64,000 nucleotides of DNA from Nemania diffusa (taxonomy: Eukaryota; Ascomycota; Sordariomycetes; Xylariales; Xylariaceae): the NCBI GenBank assembly GCA_038501195.1, contig JBBPUQ010000003.1:1442501-1506500 (forward strand), in the 5' to 3' direction. The position numbers were made by a program, and so were the translations under genes. The notes under the pieces were generated by a model. The model was not told the origin of the DNA. It worked only from the letters and a program-made list of their open reading frames with translations, and ran no database searches. Positions 9,559 to 21,228 of this stretch are shown one piece after another (position 1 is the first letter of the stretch; each line of letters opens with the position of its first letter).

Positions 9559-12500
9559 TCATGAAGTAGCGCCACCGAGGCGAGTCTTAGGGCCGGTTCG
9601 ACTAGATTTGTTCTTGGTGCTTCTCTTTTGATCGTTACTACCCTCAATAAACTTGAGTAGGTCGTCGATGCTCCGGGCATCCGGTATAGTGGTCTTCTCT
9701 TTGCCACCGAGCACAGCAGAGGCGGTGGATGGCGAGGTTGAGCCAGCGAGGTGTCTTGGGGAGAGCTTGATACCCGCACGAATGCGACGATCTTGCGTAT
9801 CTTTGTCGCGCTTGGCAATAGCTACTGCGTTTTGTGTAAGTTGCTCGAGCCAAATTTCAGCTTCCTTAGTGTTGTTATTCTCAGGGCCAAGCTCGTGCAA
9901 GAATATGTTGTAGCTATCACGCATCTTATTGAGCGCTGCCTTTGGTTCGGAGTCTAGAGCGAGAGCCTGCGCTAATTGGAAAAGTAGACTGGCGGCTTGA
10001 AGTGACTGGGGTCCGCTAACACGCTCGCATACTGCGAGTGCCTGCTCGAACCACATGCGAGATTCATGATAAGATTGCAGGTGTTGAAGCATGACAGCGG
10101 CGTTGTTCAGCGTGGTGATAGAATCGGGATGATCCGAGCCGTATATTACCTTCCATAAATCGAGAGCGTGCTTGACGTATGTCAAGGCTGTCTTACTATC
10201 CCCAGAACCATGTACATATAGACCTAGGTTGAGGTAGTAAAGTAACGTTTCAGCGGAGTCAACGCCAATAGTTCGTTCTGACACAATGACAGCTTTGTGC
10301 GCTAGATCAACAGCGGCGTCCCTCTCTTCCAATTGGTAGTAGATCTGGGCCAAACTTGAGTACGCTCGCGCAACTTCAGAGTGCAGAATGCCGTAGATCT
10401 GTTCATGAAGAGTTAATGATTCCAGCAACAGCTCCTGGCCGATCTTACGGTTGCCTTGGATAATAGAATGACGGCCACCTTCTAATGCTTCCTCAGAAAT
10501 GGTACTCTTGGGTGCTGAATCCTTGACAATTGGCACGACATTGACAATATCATCAGTGTTAAAGGTGGACTGCGCCCTAGTAGAAGCGACCGAGGGAGGT
10601 GAACCGTCCCTAGCTTTCTTCTTCTTTTTCTTGCTTTTTTCGCCGTCTCCATTCGCCTGCTCAGTCACTTTGTCGGGTGTGCCAGAAGGCTCACTAGTGA
10701 ACTGAAAGTCCTTGGCCTGTATTTGAAGACCAAGCTTTAATGAAACCTCACGCAGTAGCTGCAGGTGTTTGATTCGGGCATGCCAGTCCGAGTTCAGGGA
10801 AACCTTGAATCGTTGAGCAGACTGTATCTCAATCTCCTTCCGTAGACTCTCTGGTGTCACATTTGCAAATGCCAGATCTGCGTCAGGATATAACGACTTC
10901 AGCGATTCATCAATGTCAGCAACTGGCTTGCCATTGAAAGCTGATCCCAGAAGGCAATTTAGTAGATGCGCAAAGCAGGCGGATGTCAGAGGCATTGGTA
11001 GATATCGTAGATATTTGCTTGCCACATGTTTGAAAGCTCGTGAGATCGTTTCCTGCAGACAGAGATCTTGGAGTCGCAGGAGTCTGGGACCCTCGCAAAG
11101 AGAAATTATTTTGCCTAAGTATCTCATATTAATACCGCGTTTGTGCATCATCTTAGCCAGGGATGCGCCATCCATAGGGAAGGGCAGATTCGACAAGTTG
11201 ATGTCCTTCACAAAGTTCGGAACAATCTCCTCACGCAAATGCTTGCATGCATTACGAACATCTTCTTCATCAGCGGCCAGCTCTCTCTTTTCCTCCTCAG
11301 TCTGAGGGACTAGGCCGCTGAAGGCATCAGGATTGAGACCGAATGAGAAGTTTGAGGCGTCAATTTTCTCCTCCATCTCTGTAGCATCTGTTTCCGTTTT
11401 CTCGTCAGATCCTTCTGACTCTTTGTTTTCTAATTTCTCTGTTGTCGACTGCTTCTTTATGCGGGCAACCTCTTGAGTTACCCAGGCTGTCCACACCGAG
11501 CCCCGGTATTGCTCAACCAGCTCAGGTCTGAGAACCGTCATACGATGGGGATATTGCATCCCATCTTCCTCTGCTTCGACATCGTTCTCCTCCAGCCATA
11601 AAACATCCAGAGGGGTGATACGATATAAATCAAGGACATATTTTCGACCATCCGTACCCATGAGGCCCTTTGTCTCGACACTGGCCTCTAGGTCAAATCG
11701 CTTCCCATCCTTATCCCACACCGGGTGCTTTTTGACACGGAGGGCCTGTGAAAGCTTCTCAAACGGAGCGGCGAACCTTTCGTCAGCAGCGACCACATCT
11801 TTACCTTCAACAGCGCCATAATCAATTGAGTTCTCGCCGGGCTCCCTTTGCTTAAAAATGCCCGGGACAACGGTTTGACCAACAATACGCTTTCCGAGAT
11901 AGTCAACAACGACAGTTGCAGGACTGTACAACCCATCGATATCAAGTTGATTGACGATACGCACACCATTCACGTCCTTTCCGGTAGCGACCCGTGCAGC
12001 ATCATCACCACCTTCCGAGGTGAATGTGCCCACGCCATCAGCACCGAATGAGAAGAATACGTTGTTATATACAAATATCTGAGCATCACGGCCTTCCGTC
12101 GGGTTTAAGGGAGTGACCTCACCTCTCGCAACCAGAATAGCACCGCGGGCAGCCGCATCAGTGTAGTCTGCAAAGAGCTTAGAAATGAAGCGTTCCCGGA
12201 AGACTCGGTCTTGGACGGTCTCCTTGGGCAATTCTCGTGCTGCCTGGAACTCTTCGTTCCAGTCACGCAGAGTATCCGTGTTGTCCACACCAGCAATTAA
12301 GTAACCCTCTTGTGTTCGTGTGATATCGGAACTGTGTGCGCACAATGGAGATGATTGTGAAGGCACCAACCAGGGAGCTGCAGGAATCGCATTTGTCATT
12401 TGAAATGTAGAAAGCGGTTCTTTACGGTTATTGAACTGCAACAGCTGCTCGAACGAATCCGCAAATGATGGCGATATCTGGCGTAAAAGCGACAACAGCG

Positions 12501-13485
12501 AGTGTGCAGAATAAGCCTTAGGAGCTGCCCGAGGCAGGGGATCGAATTTGCTATTGGACGACTTGTTGACGTAGAACCCACCTACATGTGAAGTTATCTG
12601 GTGCTGCTCACCCTCATTTGTTGTGACGAGGAGATAAAGTAGATGGCCTTTCTGTCGAAGGTGATAAGGGGGTGGGTTCCATGGCGACAAGGAGACTGAT
12701 TTTACTGTCTTCGGGGCCGGCTCCTCTTCTTTTGGTAGCAAAGTTGAGGTTTTCGCCGGTGCATTAAAGTCGTAGGTGCTTGCTTGAACGTTGTCAACAT
12801 CTTTGGCCTCCATAGCGACCGAGTCGAAAAGAGAGGTGCCAGGAAGGATCCCATGCAATGTATCGGTCCTGTCACCAGCAGCACCCACGAGGTCACGGAT
12901 CCGAATTACATGTATTCTCGCCTCCTTTTCAGTGTATGGATCTTCCACCAGTCGTATTTCTGCCTCTGGCCCCAGGCCCTTGACGTCCGAGATCTGAACA
13001 AAATCGTTGATACGTTCGCCCTTGTACTCGAAGTGGAAACAAGAGTACTGGAAGGCATCGGGGTGCTCGATGATGGACTGGCGCAGCTCATGGATTTGCT
13101 CTTGTGGAGAGACCTGTATACGCCTTAGAGAACCGTAGCATAGGCATAGACGAGAGTATCCGACTAACCATGATGTGAATTTTGACTGAATCGTCATGAG
13201 GGAGGCTGATCGTCAATGTGAACAGAGCTGCACAGCTGCTGTTAGTAAACGTTCCATCAAAGATGCCCGCTCTATGATGTTGTCTACCTTCCGCTACGTC
13301 TTCTTCAGCGCCCTCGTCATTGTTCTCCGTTATGGGCTGGTCACTAGCAGCTGTTGCTTCCGCAGCAGCAGACTCAGCTGCAAGACCCAGAAATGTTAGT
13401 TCTCATCTGCAAAACTGATGTCGGCTAGTCAAGGATGGACCATACCAGCAGCAGAAGTATTCTGGGGTTCTTGTTTCTCGGCCAT
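9559..13485 (-). CDS. CLU1: Clustered mitochondria protein Clu1/Tif31
   Basis: Four exons on the minus strand (13485-13446, 13377-13288, 13227-13169, 13113-9559) give 1247 residues, the usual size for fungal Clu1. The start MAEKQEPQNTS is at 13485. The second intron carries a perfect TACTAAC branch site. Visible parts in order: a ubiquitin-like CLU N-domain (VSPQEQIHELRQSI then FEYKGERINDF, about 64-115), the central CLU domain (about 300-560), an acidic linker (about 620-660), an eIF3-p135-like region (about 690-890), a lysine cluster (KSKKKKKKARDG) and C-terminal tetratricopeptide repeats (about 960-1150, with SLAQIYYQLEERDAAVDLA and TLNNAAVMLQHLQSYHESRM). The family binds mRNA in the cytosol, associates with eIF3 and ribosomes, and keeps mitochondria spread through the cell. 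Very sure of the family; small uncertainty about the first two introns. Confidence 0.95.
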
Positions 13486-14831
13486 GGTGAAAGAAGGACA
13501 ATTGCAAGGACCAGCTCGGGCGAGGAAACTTTAAAGGATCGTGGGTTAATGTCTTCAGTGCGGCTTGACTCCAAGTTAGCTGCATGCAAGGACCGATGTA
13601 TTGTATCGCCGGTGTAATACACACAAAATTAGAGCATGAAAACTTGCTGATCCCCGCAGCAGATCGTTGCACCGGAGAGGACCTTGAAAGGGAGAATTAT
13701 GCAAAGTTTGGGGAGTATAATACAGAGGATTAGTAAAGAAACAGTACAACTATAGAGTTGTGGTCCAAGAGATGTGTATAAATGGGGTGAAGGGGTGGAG
13801 AGAACAGTGACGATGTTAATTTTTTTTTTTTGCCGATGAACTAGAGCAAAATATTTTTTTTTTTCATTCACAACTATAGTGCTTGGAGAGTGACCGGCTC
13901 TTCCCGGCAACCCGGTGCTACGGAGACCCTTCAGCGACCAGTAGGTAGCGTAGTATACAGCTATCAAGACCGCGGTCGGAACCTTGCGTCACAGAGTAGT
14001 ACTAAGGTATGCCAGGTGTTTTATGGAGAAGGTTACGGTGGCCCACAGCACTTACTAGGTCAGAACCTACAGTACCTAGCTATCAAGGCGGAGTATTCAG
14101 CAATAACAGCAATTGAAGAATTAAATAAAATTAAATAAAATAGCGCTTTTAATTCTGCATATAACAGACTAGCTTATAATTAAATAGTTCAAATATAAGC
14201 TTGCTTTTAAACGTTTATTCACAGATACGAACTTCTAAACTCGCTGTACAATCTAAGCCTAATCAAGCTGTCGCTAAACTTTGTTTGGTTAAGCTAGGTC
14301 AGTCTAGGCTATCTAGAACCCCGCTAGAATACTGGCTGGCTTCACGCATTAGCTGTCAGCACAAAGTACTTCTGTATAGTGCCATAGGTACCATCTGCGC
14401 ATGCCATAAGCATAAGTTACCTGCGCACAAGCCAGCAGGTACCCAATCAACACTAATCCTAAAGCGGGAATCAGTAAACAATTCAACATTGCATGCTATC
14501 CTATCTGGTGTTTTGGTGTCTTCATACCATTCACCTACAAAAACAACCGAACACTTGGATCCGCCAGTAGTACATAGCAAAGCTTCATATTTGCCCTTTG
14601 GTTGCTTGGAGTATTTGTAACAAAATTTTGCGCATTTGGTCTGAAACTCTGGTGCGCTGCACAAGAGATAGAACCACATAATTGTCAATATTTGCTATAT
14701 CTATTGCTAGTACAACTGAAGATCGAGCATGCATGTATACACCTCGAAGCAGCTCTTAGACTTGCTCCATTGCTTTCATATGTTATAGTCAACAGCAGCC
14801 TTTTTTCTTCCCTCCCTTTTCGATAGCCCCA
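13486..14831. other. Divergent intergenic region
   Basis: Separates the starts of Clu1 (-) and the orphan gene at 14832 (+). It contains T and A runs (about 13820-13862), short direct AAATTAAATAAA copies near 14118-14140, and weak open frames on both strands at 14200-14690 that I cannot match to any family. It presumably includes both promoters. Confidence 0.5.
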
Positions 14832-17420
14832 ATGTCGCTTTTCTCGGACCAGGCATGGTATCATCCTCGACGGTCGGCTCTCAAAATCGAGGAATCATCA
14901 CAACCATGGACCACAGCGCGATGTCACCGGCTTCTACGACCATTAGTCTCACGCATTTCTTCTTTGAGAAAGGAATTAGCTATTGCTAACCAATTGAAAG
15001 CCTCGACATTGAAGTCGACTTCAGGAGCGGCTCCAGTTTCATCTATTGGCAGCTGCGGGCATTATGAGGAGCCCGACGCAGAATCAGGATGGCTCATGTC
15101 CCGAAAGAAACGCCCTCGTCTAACGTATTCTCAGCGACGTGGGGTGCGGCCCTCTCAATCTCAGCATGTTGGTCCGGGTCCAAGCGGACAAGGTACCCAC
15201 GACGAGGACACAACTCCAGCGCTAGGAACAAAATCAGGTGTGAAGAAGGCCTTTAATTGTACCCAGCCAGATGGGCAGCACAAAACTACTTCTCCTGGCG
15301 AGATGGTAGCATCTACGCCCATATTACGGCGTGCTCGCGGGAAAATCATCCTCTCCCCTGTGGCTCCAATACACGAATTAGACTTGGGAGGCTCGACTGG
15401 TGGCGGGCTTGACCGTGGGCATCGCGTGAGGGCCAGCTCTAGTGCGCAGAAGCGTCTAGAAGAACGTCTAATTGGCTTACGCGAAGGTTCAGCCTCTAAA
15501 TATACAGATTTGGAGGCGATATATCGAAGCTTAGAAACGCTACTGAGGGCCACGGCGACTACCACCCTAAATGGCATGAGTGATGCTAGTGGCCCGCGTT
15601 CGTTTCTAGACATGTGTCTACGGAAAGTGCCCCAGTACATTACCAAACTTGAGGCGTGCGAGAGGCTAGATGCTGAGGAGAGTGGGACCATCTCTACATT
15701 GGATGACATCGACACTTCAGCCCAGATTTATAACGAGCTAGAGTCTTTGGGTACCAACGTGGGATGGAGGCATCTAAGAGTAGTCGTCAGGGCAGATGGA
15801 CTCAATGCAGTCAGGCAGGGAATTGAAGAGCGCCTCTTCAGTAATGAGTTCTCACAGCTTATCGTCGATCTATGTGTTCAGTTGGGGGCGGCTTCAGAAG
15901 CTGAGGACCTCGTAACGGCACTAGTCGACCGCCAATACCCCCAACCGGTATCCACGGAAAGCTGCCTTACAGAAGGAACAGTGCTGCAGCCGCTGGTGAT
16001 GCTTAATTCTTTCGCTAGCCAGACGCAACGGACCTCGTTTCTTTTCTGGCAATATGCGATGCTGCTGTCAAGCGGCAACTTACCAACAGATTGGTTGGCA
16101 ACGTCTGAGTTTGAACAAATATGGAGTTTGGCTGTCCAGGGACTAGCGAGCACTCATTCTAGTTATGATGCGATTAACTTCATAACCCAGTCTATTGCAC
16201 TGTTGTCTTGTAGAAAACGTGTGTTGAATAGTAACACCGATGCAATTCAGCTCGAGCAGGACATAGCGAAGGCAAGTCAACGCAGATTGATGAGCGCCCT
16301 TGGAATCCTGGCTTCTATGGGTCTTCTTGGAGAAACTGAGCTTAAGGAGACTTGGCTTCTAGAATTGGATATTCAACGAATTACGATTATTGGCGACAAA
16401 CTTAGATATGCCATAAGAGCATGCATAAACGAACTCGAGGGCTATACACGTGGCCCAGGCCTTCAAAGATTGGATTTTTTATACCTAGTGTTATTCCTCT
16501 CATCAAGACGAAGCCAAGGCCAAAAAATCGGAAATCATGTGAGAGAAAGCATAGGAAAACTCCTGCCGCCCGTTTCCGCTTCTCTGTCTAACAAAGATAC
16601 CCGTACACGAAATCACTACGACAGCATTGCTTGGCTCATAGCATCGATAGCAAGAGCTTGTGGTCGAGGGACGTCAGTGCTGTCCCACCAATGCTTAGAT
16701 GGGCTCTTCAGCCAGCTAGAATCTCTAGAAATTGGCCAAAATCTGTTGGATAGCCTCAAGGCAGCTGCAGCATTCCTGATTGCTCAGCAAACAAACAATG
16801 TCAGGGATCTCATATATGCCGAAAGTCTCCATTCACACGACCAATCAAGCTCTGATGCCAAGAGTCATCGACAGGCCGGTAGCACACTTTTCACGGGATA
16901 TCGTTGGGAAGAAACGATCGGTGAATGGGTGACAGTTAGTCCAGGCACGAAAAAGCGCCGAGCCTCTACACTGAAAAGACACACTCGATCATCAGCTCCG
17001 GTTGAAGCTGCGAAAAGTATCGCTACTCACTCCAACAACTCAACTAGTCTTGTTCTAGGCAGCGTATCTGACATGGAAATGGGCCTAGATCAAGCGATAA
17101 ATAATGGTGAACAAAGCACAAGCAAAGGCGTTCGTAGTCTGAGTAACGGGCAAAGCATGATGATGAAGAAACGGCCGCGTCGCCTTCGGAGTACCGAAAC
17201 GCTGACGACAACATTGGCGACGGAGGCAGTGTCGAAGCAAAGCCTTATAGTCCTAGCTTCAAAAAATCGACCTGATCCAGAAAAAGAGAACCGAGTGCGA
17301 CTACTTGCTAAGAAGCCACGGCGGAGCTCAGGAAGGATAGTCTTAGGTGCACGCTCACTATCGCGCGATTCCATTGGACGACGGGCTGGCGTTTTTAGCG
17401 ACGACGAACTTTGCATTTGA
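14832..17420 (+). CDS. Unrecognised nuclear-type protein, 862 residues
   Basis: A single uninterrupted frame from ATG (14832) to TGA (17418-17420), intronless. I do not recognise the family. The N-terminus has a tryptophan-containing segment (PWTTARCHRLLRPLVSRISS, about 25-44). A basic cluster RKKRPR at 91-96 looks like a nuclear localisation signal. Residues about 100-200 are disordered and rich in proline, serine and threonine, and include a segment ILRRARGKIILSP. The middle (about 210-660) is predicted mostly helical, resembling a repeat solenoid. The C-terminal 180 residues are basic and disordered again (KKRPRRLRSTE, KKPRRSSGRIVLGARSLSRD). Basic ends around a helical core suggest a nuclear scaffold or chromatin-associated protein; that is inference only. 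Its length and normal codon use make it a real gene. Confidence 0.85.
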   Translation: MSLFSDQAWYHPRRSALKIEESSQPWTTARCHRLLRPLVSRISSLRKELAIANQLKASTLKSTSGAAPVSSIGSCGHYEEPDAESGWLMSRKKRPRLTYSQRRGVRPSQSQHVGPGPSGQGTHDEDTTPALGTKSGVKKAFNCTQPDGQHKTTSPGEMVASTPILRRARGKIILSPVAPIHELDLGGSTGGGLDRGHRVRASSSAQKRLEERLIGLREGSASKYTDLEAIYRSLETLLRATATTTLNGMSDASGPRSFLDMCLRKVPQYITKLEACERLDAEESGTISTLDDIDTSAQIYNELESLGTNVGWRHLRVVVRADGLNAVRQGIEERLFSNEFSQLIVDLCVQLGAASEAEDLVTALVDRQYPQPVSTESCLTEGTVLQPLVMLNSFASQTQRTSFLFWQYAMLLSSGNLPTDWLATSEFEQIWSLAVQGLASTHSSYDAINFITQSIALLSCRKRVLNSNTDAIQLEQDIAKASQRRLMSALGILASMGLLGETELKETWLLELDIQRITIIGDKLRYAIRACINELEGYTRGPGLQRLDFLYLVLFLSSRRSQGQKIGNHVRESIGKLLPPVSASLSNKDTRTRNHYDSIAWLIASIARACGRGTSVLSHQCLDGLFSQLESLEIGQNLLDSLKAAAAFLIAQQTNNVRDLIYAESLHSHDQSSSDAKSHRQAGSTLFTGYRWEETIGEWVTVSPGTKKRRASTLKRHTRSSAPVEAAKSIATHSNNSTSLVLGSVSDMEMGLDQAINNGEQSTSKGVRSLSNGQSMMMKKRPRRLRSTETLTTTLATEAVSKQSLIVLASKNRPDPEKENRVRLLAKKPRRSSGRIVLGARSLSRDSIGRRAGVFSDDELCI

Positions 17421-20400
17421 ATGGGCTTACGCATGCGTTCACGCAAGGGAGAGAGAGGCGTTGGTCCCCCACAGACAATACATAGGATAGCAGCATAGGA
17501 TAGACCAGGGATATGCTGCATGCAAATACAACCACCATGATATGAAACCTTCAAGGCCCAATAGAATGGGAACGATGCAGCTTCCTCCGGTATATGTCGT
17601 TAATGCTTGCATTAATCACGCCTGTGCACCGCGGGTAAATGCGTTCGCTGATCTACCCTATTGTCTTGAAGTGCTCGAACCGAAAAAGAAGCGGGCGCGA
17701 GATTGACGATGGCGAATCCCTGCGCTCATCGCTAACATACCTAAGTACCTAGTAGAGCGCTAAGCTATATCATGAAACAGACAGTCTAAACTGCTCGTGT
17801 CGAGTTGCATTATTGAGGGCTAAGGTGACCCACCTCGCCTCTTGATGCTGCACGCCTCGAAGAAGCGAGCTGGTCCTACTTACTTTGTCATCACGATACT
17901 CGCAGGTCTGTACCTACCAAATCCCTTGTCTTGTAATTCCATGGTGCCACAGCTTTTATTGCCGAGAACAAAAGAAAATATCATGAGACTCCATTTCTAT
18001 CTAGCGTCCAGCCGTTTTCATAATACGTTTATGCTATGCATGTTGTATAACCTATACTAGTAAATACCGAGTTCGGTAATCTCCATGCCTGATCACGCAT
18101 TGACACCGTTACGCTTGCATACGGTACCTTAGCACATGCTTAGGAGATAGAGATAGATATACGTATACGTATACAAAAATAGGAAGTCGGATTTTTTTGT
18201 GGCCTGCGAATGTCACCGGGCACGGCAGATTTAGTATGTCTATCAGCCGTGTTGATCCACCGGACTCTGGGTATCTGGGTCATTGTCCGTCTGCTATTGC
18301 TCGCACAAAGGCTAGGTTGATACAAGTCATGTCGCATCGGAGAATTATGGTTTGTAGCATAGCGGATCGGTGCCACGCGGCGAGACATCAAAATAGACAC
18401 ACACATAGGATGAGTCGCAATCTGTTTTGCAAGGCGAAATTTATGGATTTGCAATCAGACGATAGTTGTTTAGTCTGCATCCTATTTTGTCAGGGAGTAG
18501 GAAAGAAAGCGTGATTACCGAATGAAGAGGGACATCTACTTATTTTTAATTACGCAGTATGACGATAGATTAAGGCAATCATAAGTTTACTTATCGAAGT
18601 CTTCAATATGACGAACCGTTAGTAATCAACATCAAACTATATAGTATAGGTAGCACATAGAGTTATCGGGACCCAACGACGTTTTGGGCAAGCCACACCC
18701 GAAGCCTACCAGATGAGAAGTGGCACCTTTCATGGGTGTCGAAACTCTTCTCATTTCGGAGGATACTGCACCGTAGTACTGCGTACGAATATGTTCACAG
18801 GCGCAGCCCGGTGTCTAGGGCTATCTAAGTGAGGACTTTTTAAGTGATACAGCATTTATCTAGATAGGTATAGGTATGCGTATCGTCCGAAATAATCTGC
18901 AGGCATATCTTCTATGTCTGCCGATCTCGACGCGGTGTAAGACGGCATGGACGAAAGGAAGCGGTAGTCAACTTGCAGGAAATGGATCTCTGATAATCGG
19001 AGACTGGTCGAGGCTTGGGCCTTGCGTGGTGTTCGCGGTGCTGTGGCAGGTGACGTGTGCAGTGTTTTAAAAGGCTATCGCATGAGGCATAACTGGCTGT
19101 CACTCAAAGACACGACCGAGCAAGCGCAGCTGAGGTGTTTCTAAAGTCCTGGCACTTGTGGAGAATAGATACCTAAGTATGCAGCTACTCAGTACTGTAG
19201 AACAACTAGGTAGAGTTGCGCGCGGGGTGTGAAAGAAAATATTCACTTCAATGATGAGCAATCGAATTAATTGGTTGAGGATGAGCCATGGGTCTCTACC
19301 AATGGGGCCGTATCCCGTCATGACTCGCCGCGTACCAGCGCACCAGTGGTCGTAGGTAGCGGACTGGTGCGACACAAGTGTCGTGCGTGGAGTGCTTGGG
19401 TCTTGCTTGGGTCTGCTTGGGTGTCGAGGGGTGGCTTGGTTGCTGGTTGCTGGCTTGTGGTTGGCTGGATTGCCACGACAACTTGGCGCTTGGCGCTGTT
19501 CACCCATTCGCAAGGTGGTTTGCAAGGGTTGTTTTTTCGGTTCTACAATACTCAGTACACAACTACTGATTGGTCAATTCGCTAGATACAGTTCGGACCT
19601 GAGTCGATCAGACCCGCAAATGACATCCTACCTAGGGTCCGGTGCCTACCTACACAGGTATTATGCCTTCCCAGCTCGCGCGATGGTGTTCTCGTTCTCG
19701 TTTCAAATCTCGATAACTTGTGAGCGTGGCTTGTCCTGGCCACTTACGCAGTACGGCACTACGCATTCCAAGATCATGAATATCAGTTTTAGAATGTTGT
19801 AGAACAATTCCCGGATCCGGTTTGTTTTTATTTTGCGATTCTCAGATAATATTTCATGACTTCTAATGGGATCACACTGAATACGAGCATTGCCATAATC
19901 TGATAATGTTATCCGTTTTCTGTGCCCCGTGTGTACCTATGCATAACTGCCTAGGGAGCAAGGAAGCCTGGCTAGGTAGTGGGGAGCCCCACTAAGATCT
20001 GCTCGCATCATCATTTAGACCCGTTTTTGGTTCCTGCGCTGGTGGCTTTCTGACTTGCTTACAGAACACCTACTTATGGGAAAAGAAACCTGCGGCTCTC
20101 AAGTTTTTGTTGAAAATTTTACCAACTTAAGTAAGTTACGTAGTCATGAGCAACGGGATATACAGAGGTATGCAGGCTGATGAGTATAATTAAGCTCATC
20201 ATGGCTGGTGCAAGCTAGGTAGTGTTGCAGTTTAAACAACCTGTATACCTCCAATGGAGATCGCTATAATAAAGTGGAGCACAAGCCAAGAGGCGCTTGA
20301 AATACCACACGTCAGTGATATAAGTACACGATACCTCTAGGTCTCTCACAGTGGGTTGGGAAAGCTCGCATTGGATATAGAGTAGGGGTACCTAGTACAT

Positions 20401-21228
20401 GGTAGAGGATTGTGGGGCGATGGTCATTTTAATTGCACCTCCTATAACCGTAGTGTACCTGCTTCCTGCCACTGACAGCCACTGAGGCGGCACCTCGTCT
20501 GCTCCCCCCACGTTATAGATGTCGTGCCAGGGCCACTGATGTTGTGGCCTTCCACTTCGTTCCCTACCTCACCTGTGTCCGTACTCCCTCCCGCCACGGT
20601 TGTAACAAACTTACGGACTTCTTCTCCGTCGGGTTGGGTCCCTTGTCTGGCATATTTGCATACAGACGCCACTCTTTACGCACTTACGCACTTACGCATC
20701 CTTGTTGTCTTGTCCCTCTCCATACAAATCCCTTGTCCCTCCTTACACTCTCATTCATACATACATACTGCCTTGTTCGCACTCTTTCTGAGCCGGGCTC
20801 TTTTTCTCGTCTTTGCTATCATAACTCCTCGACTCGCTATTCCCTAGACTAGTCTTGGTATTTGATCAGTAAATCGACATGTGGGACGCTTGAATCTCTT
20901 GACCGATCACTCAACCCAGCGCAACAAGCACGATTTTGACGATTGTGACGACGACAACAACTATCACTGCTACTACCACTAGCCAACTTTGGTTGCTCAA
21001 CAGCTGGCTGTTTAGCACCGCTACGTTCGACATTCTTTCGGCTGACCGAGTTGATCTCGATTGCCTGCGACAAAGTTGCTGTTTACTGTGAACGATTCAG
21101 TCATACGACAACCGCATTCCAGCACAAATATATTCTATAACGACGAACTACCCATTTGCTTCGCTCACTTAGGACAACGTCGGTTCTCTACATCCTATTA
21201 ACCGCTCAGAGCACTACGAAACATCGAT
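17421..21228. other. 3.8 kb without recognised genes
   Basis: Only short, non-conserved-looking frames on both strands. Contents noted: an alternating TACGTATACGTATAC tract near 18160-18175, a G/T-rich tandem-like stretch of TTGGGTC and TTGCTGG units at about 19395-19460, and pyrimidine-rich sequence from about 20500 that probably forms the promoter and leader of the ferric reductase. No tRNA or 5S gene seen. Confidence 0.5.

Noticed and set aside
14201..14690. Overlapping frames of 139 and 110 codons on opposite strands
   Set aside because: No recognisable motif, neither resembles a family, and the minus frame starts with TTG; probably chance or very old repeat debris.
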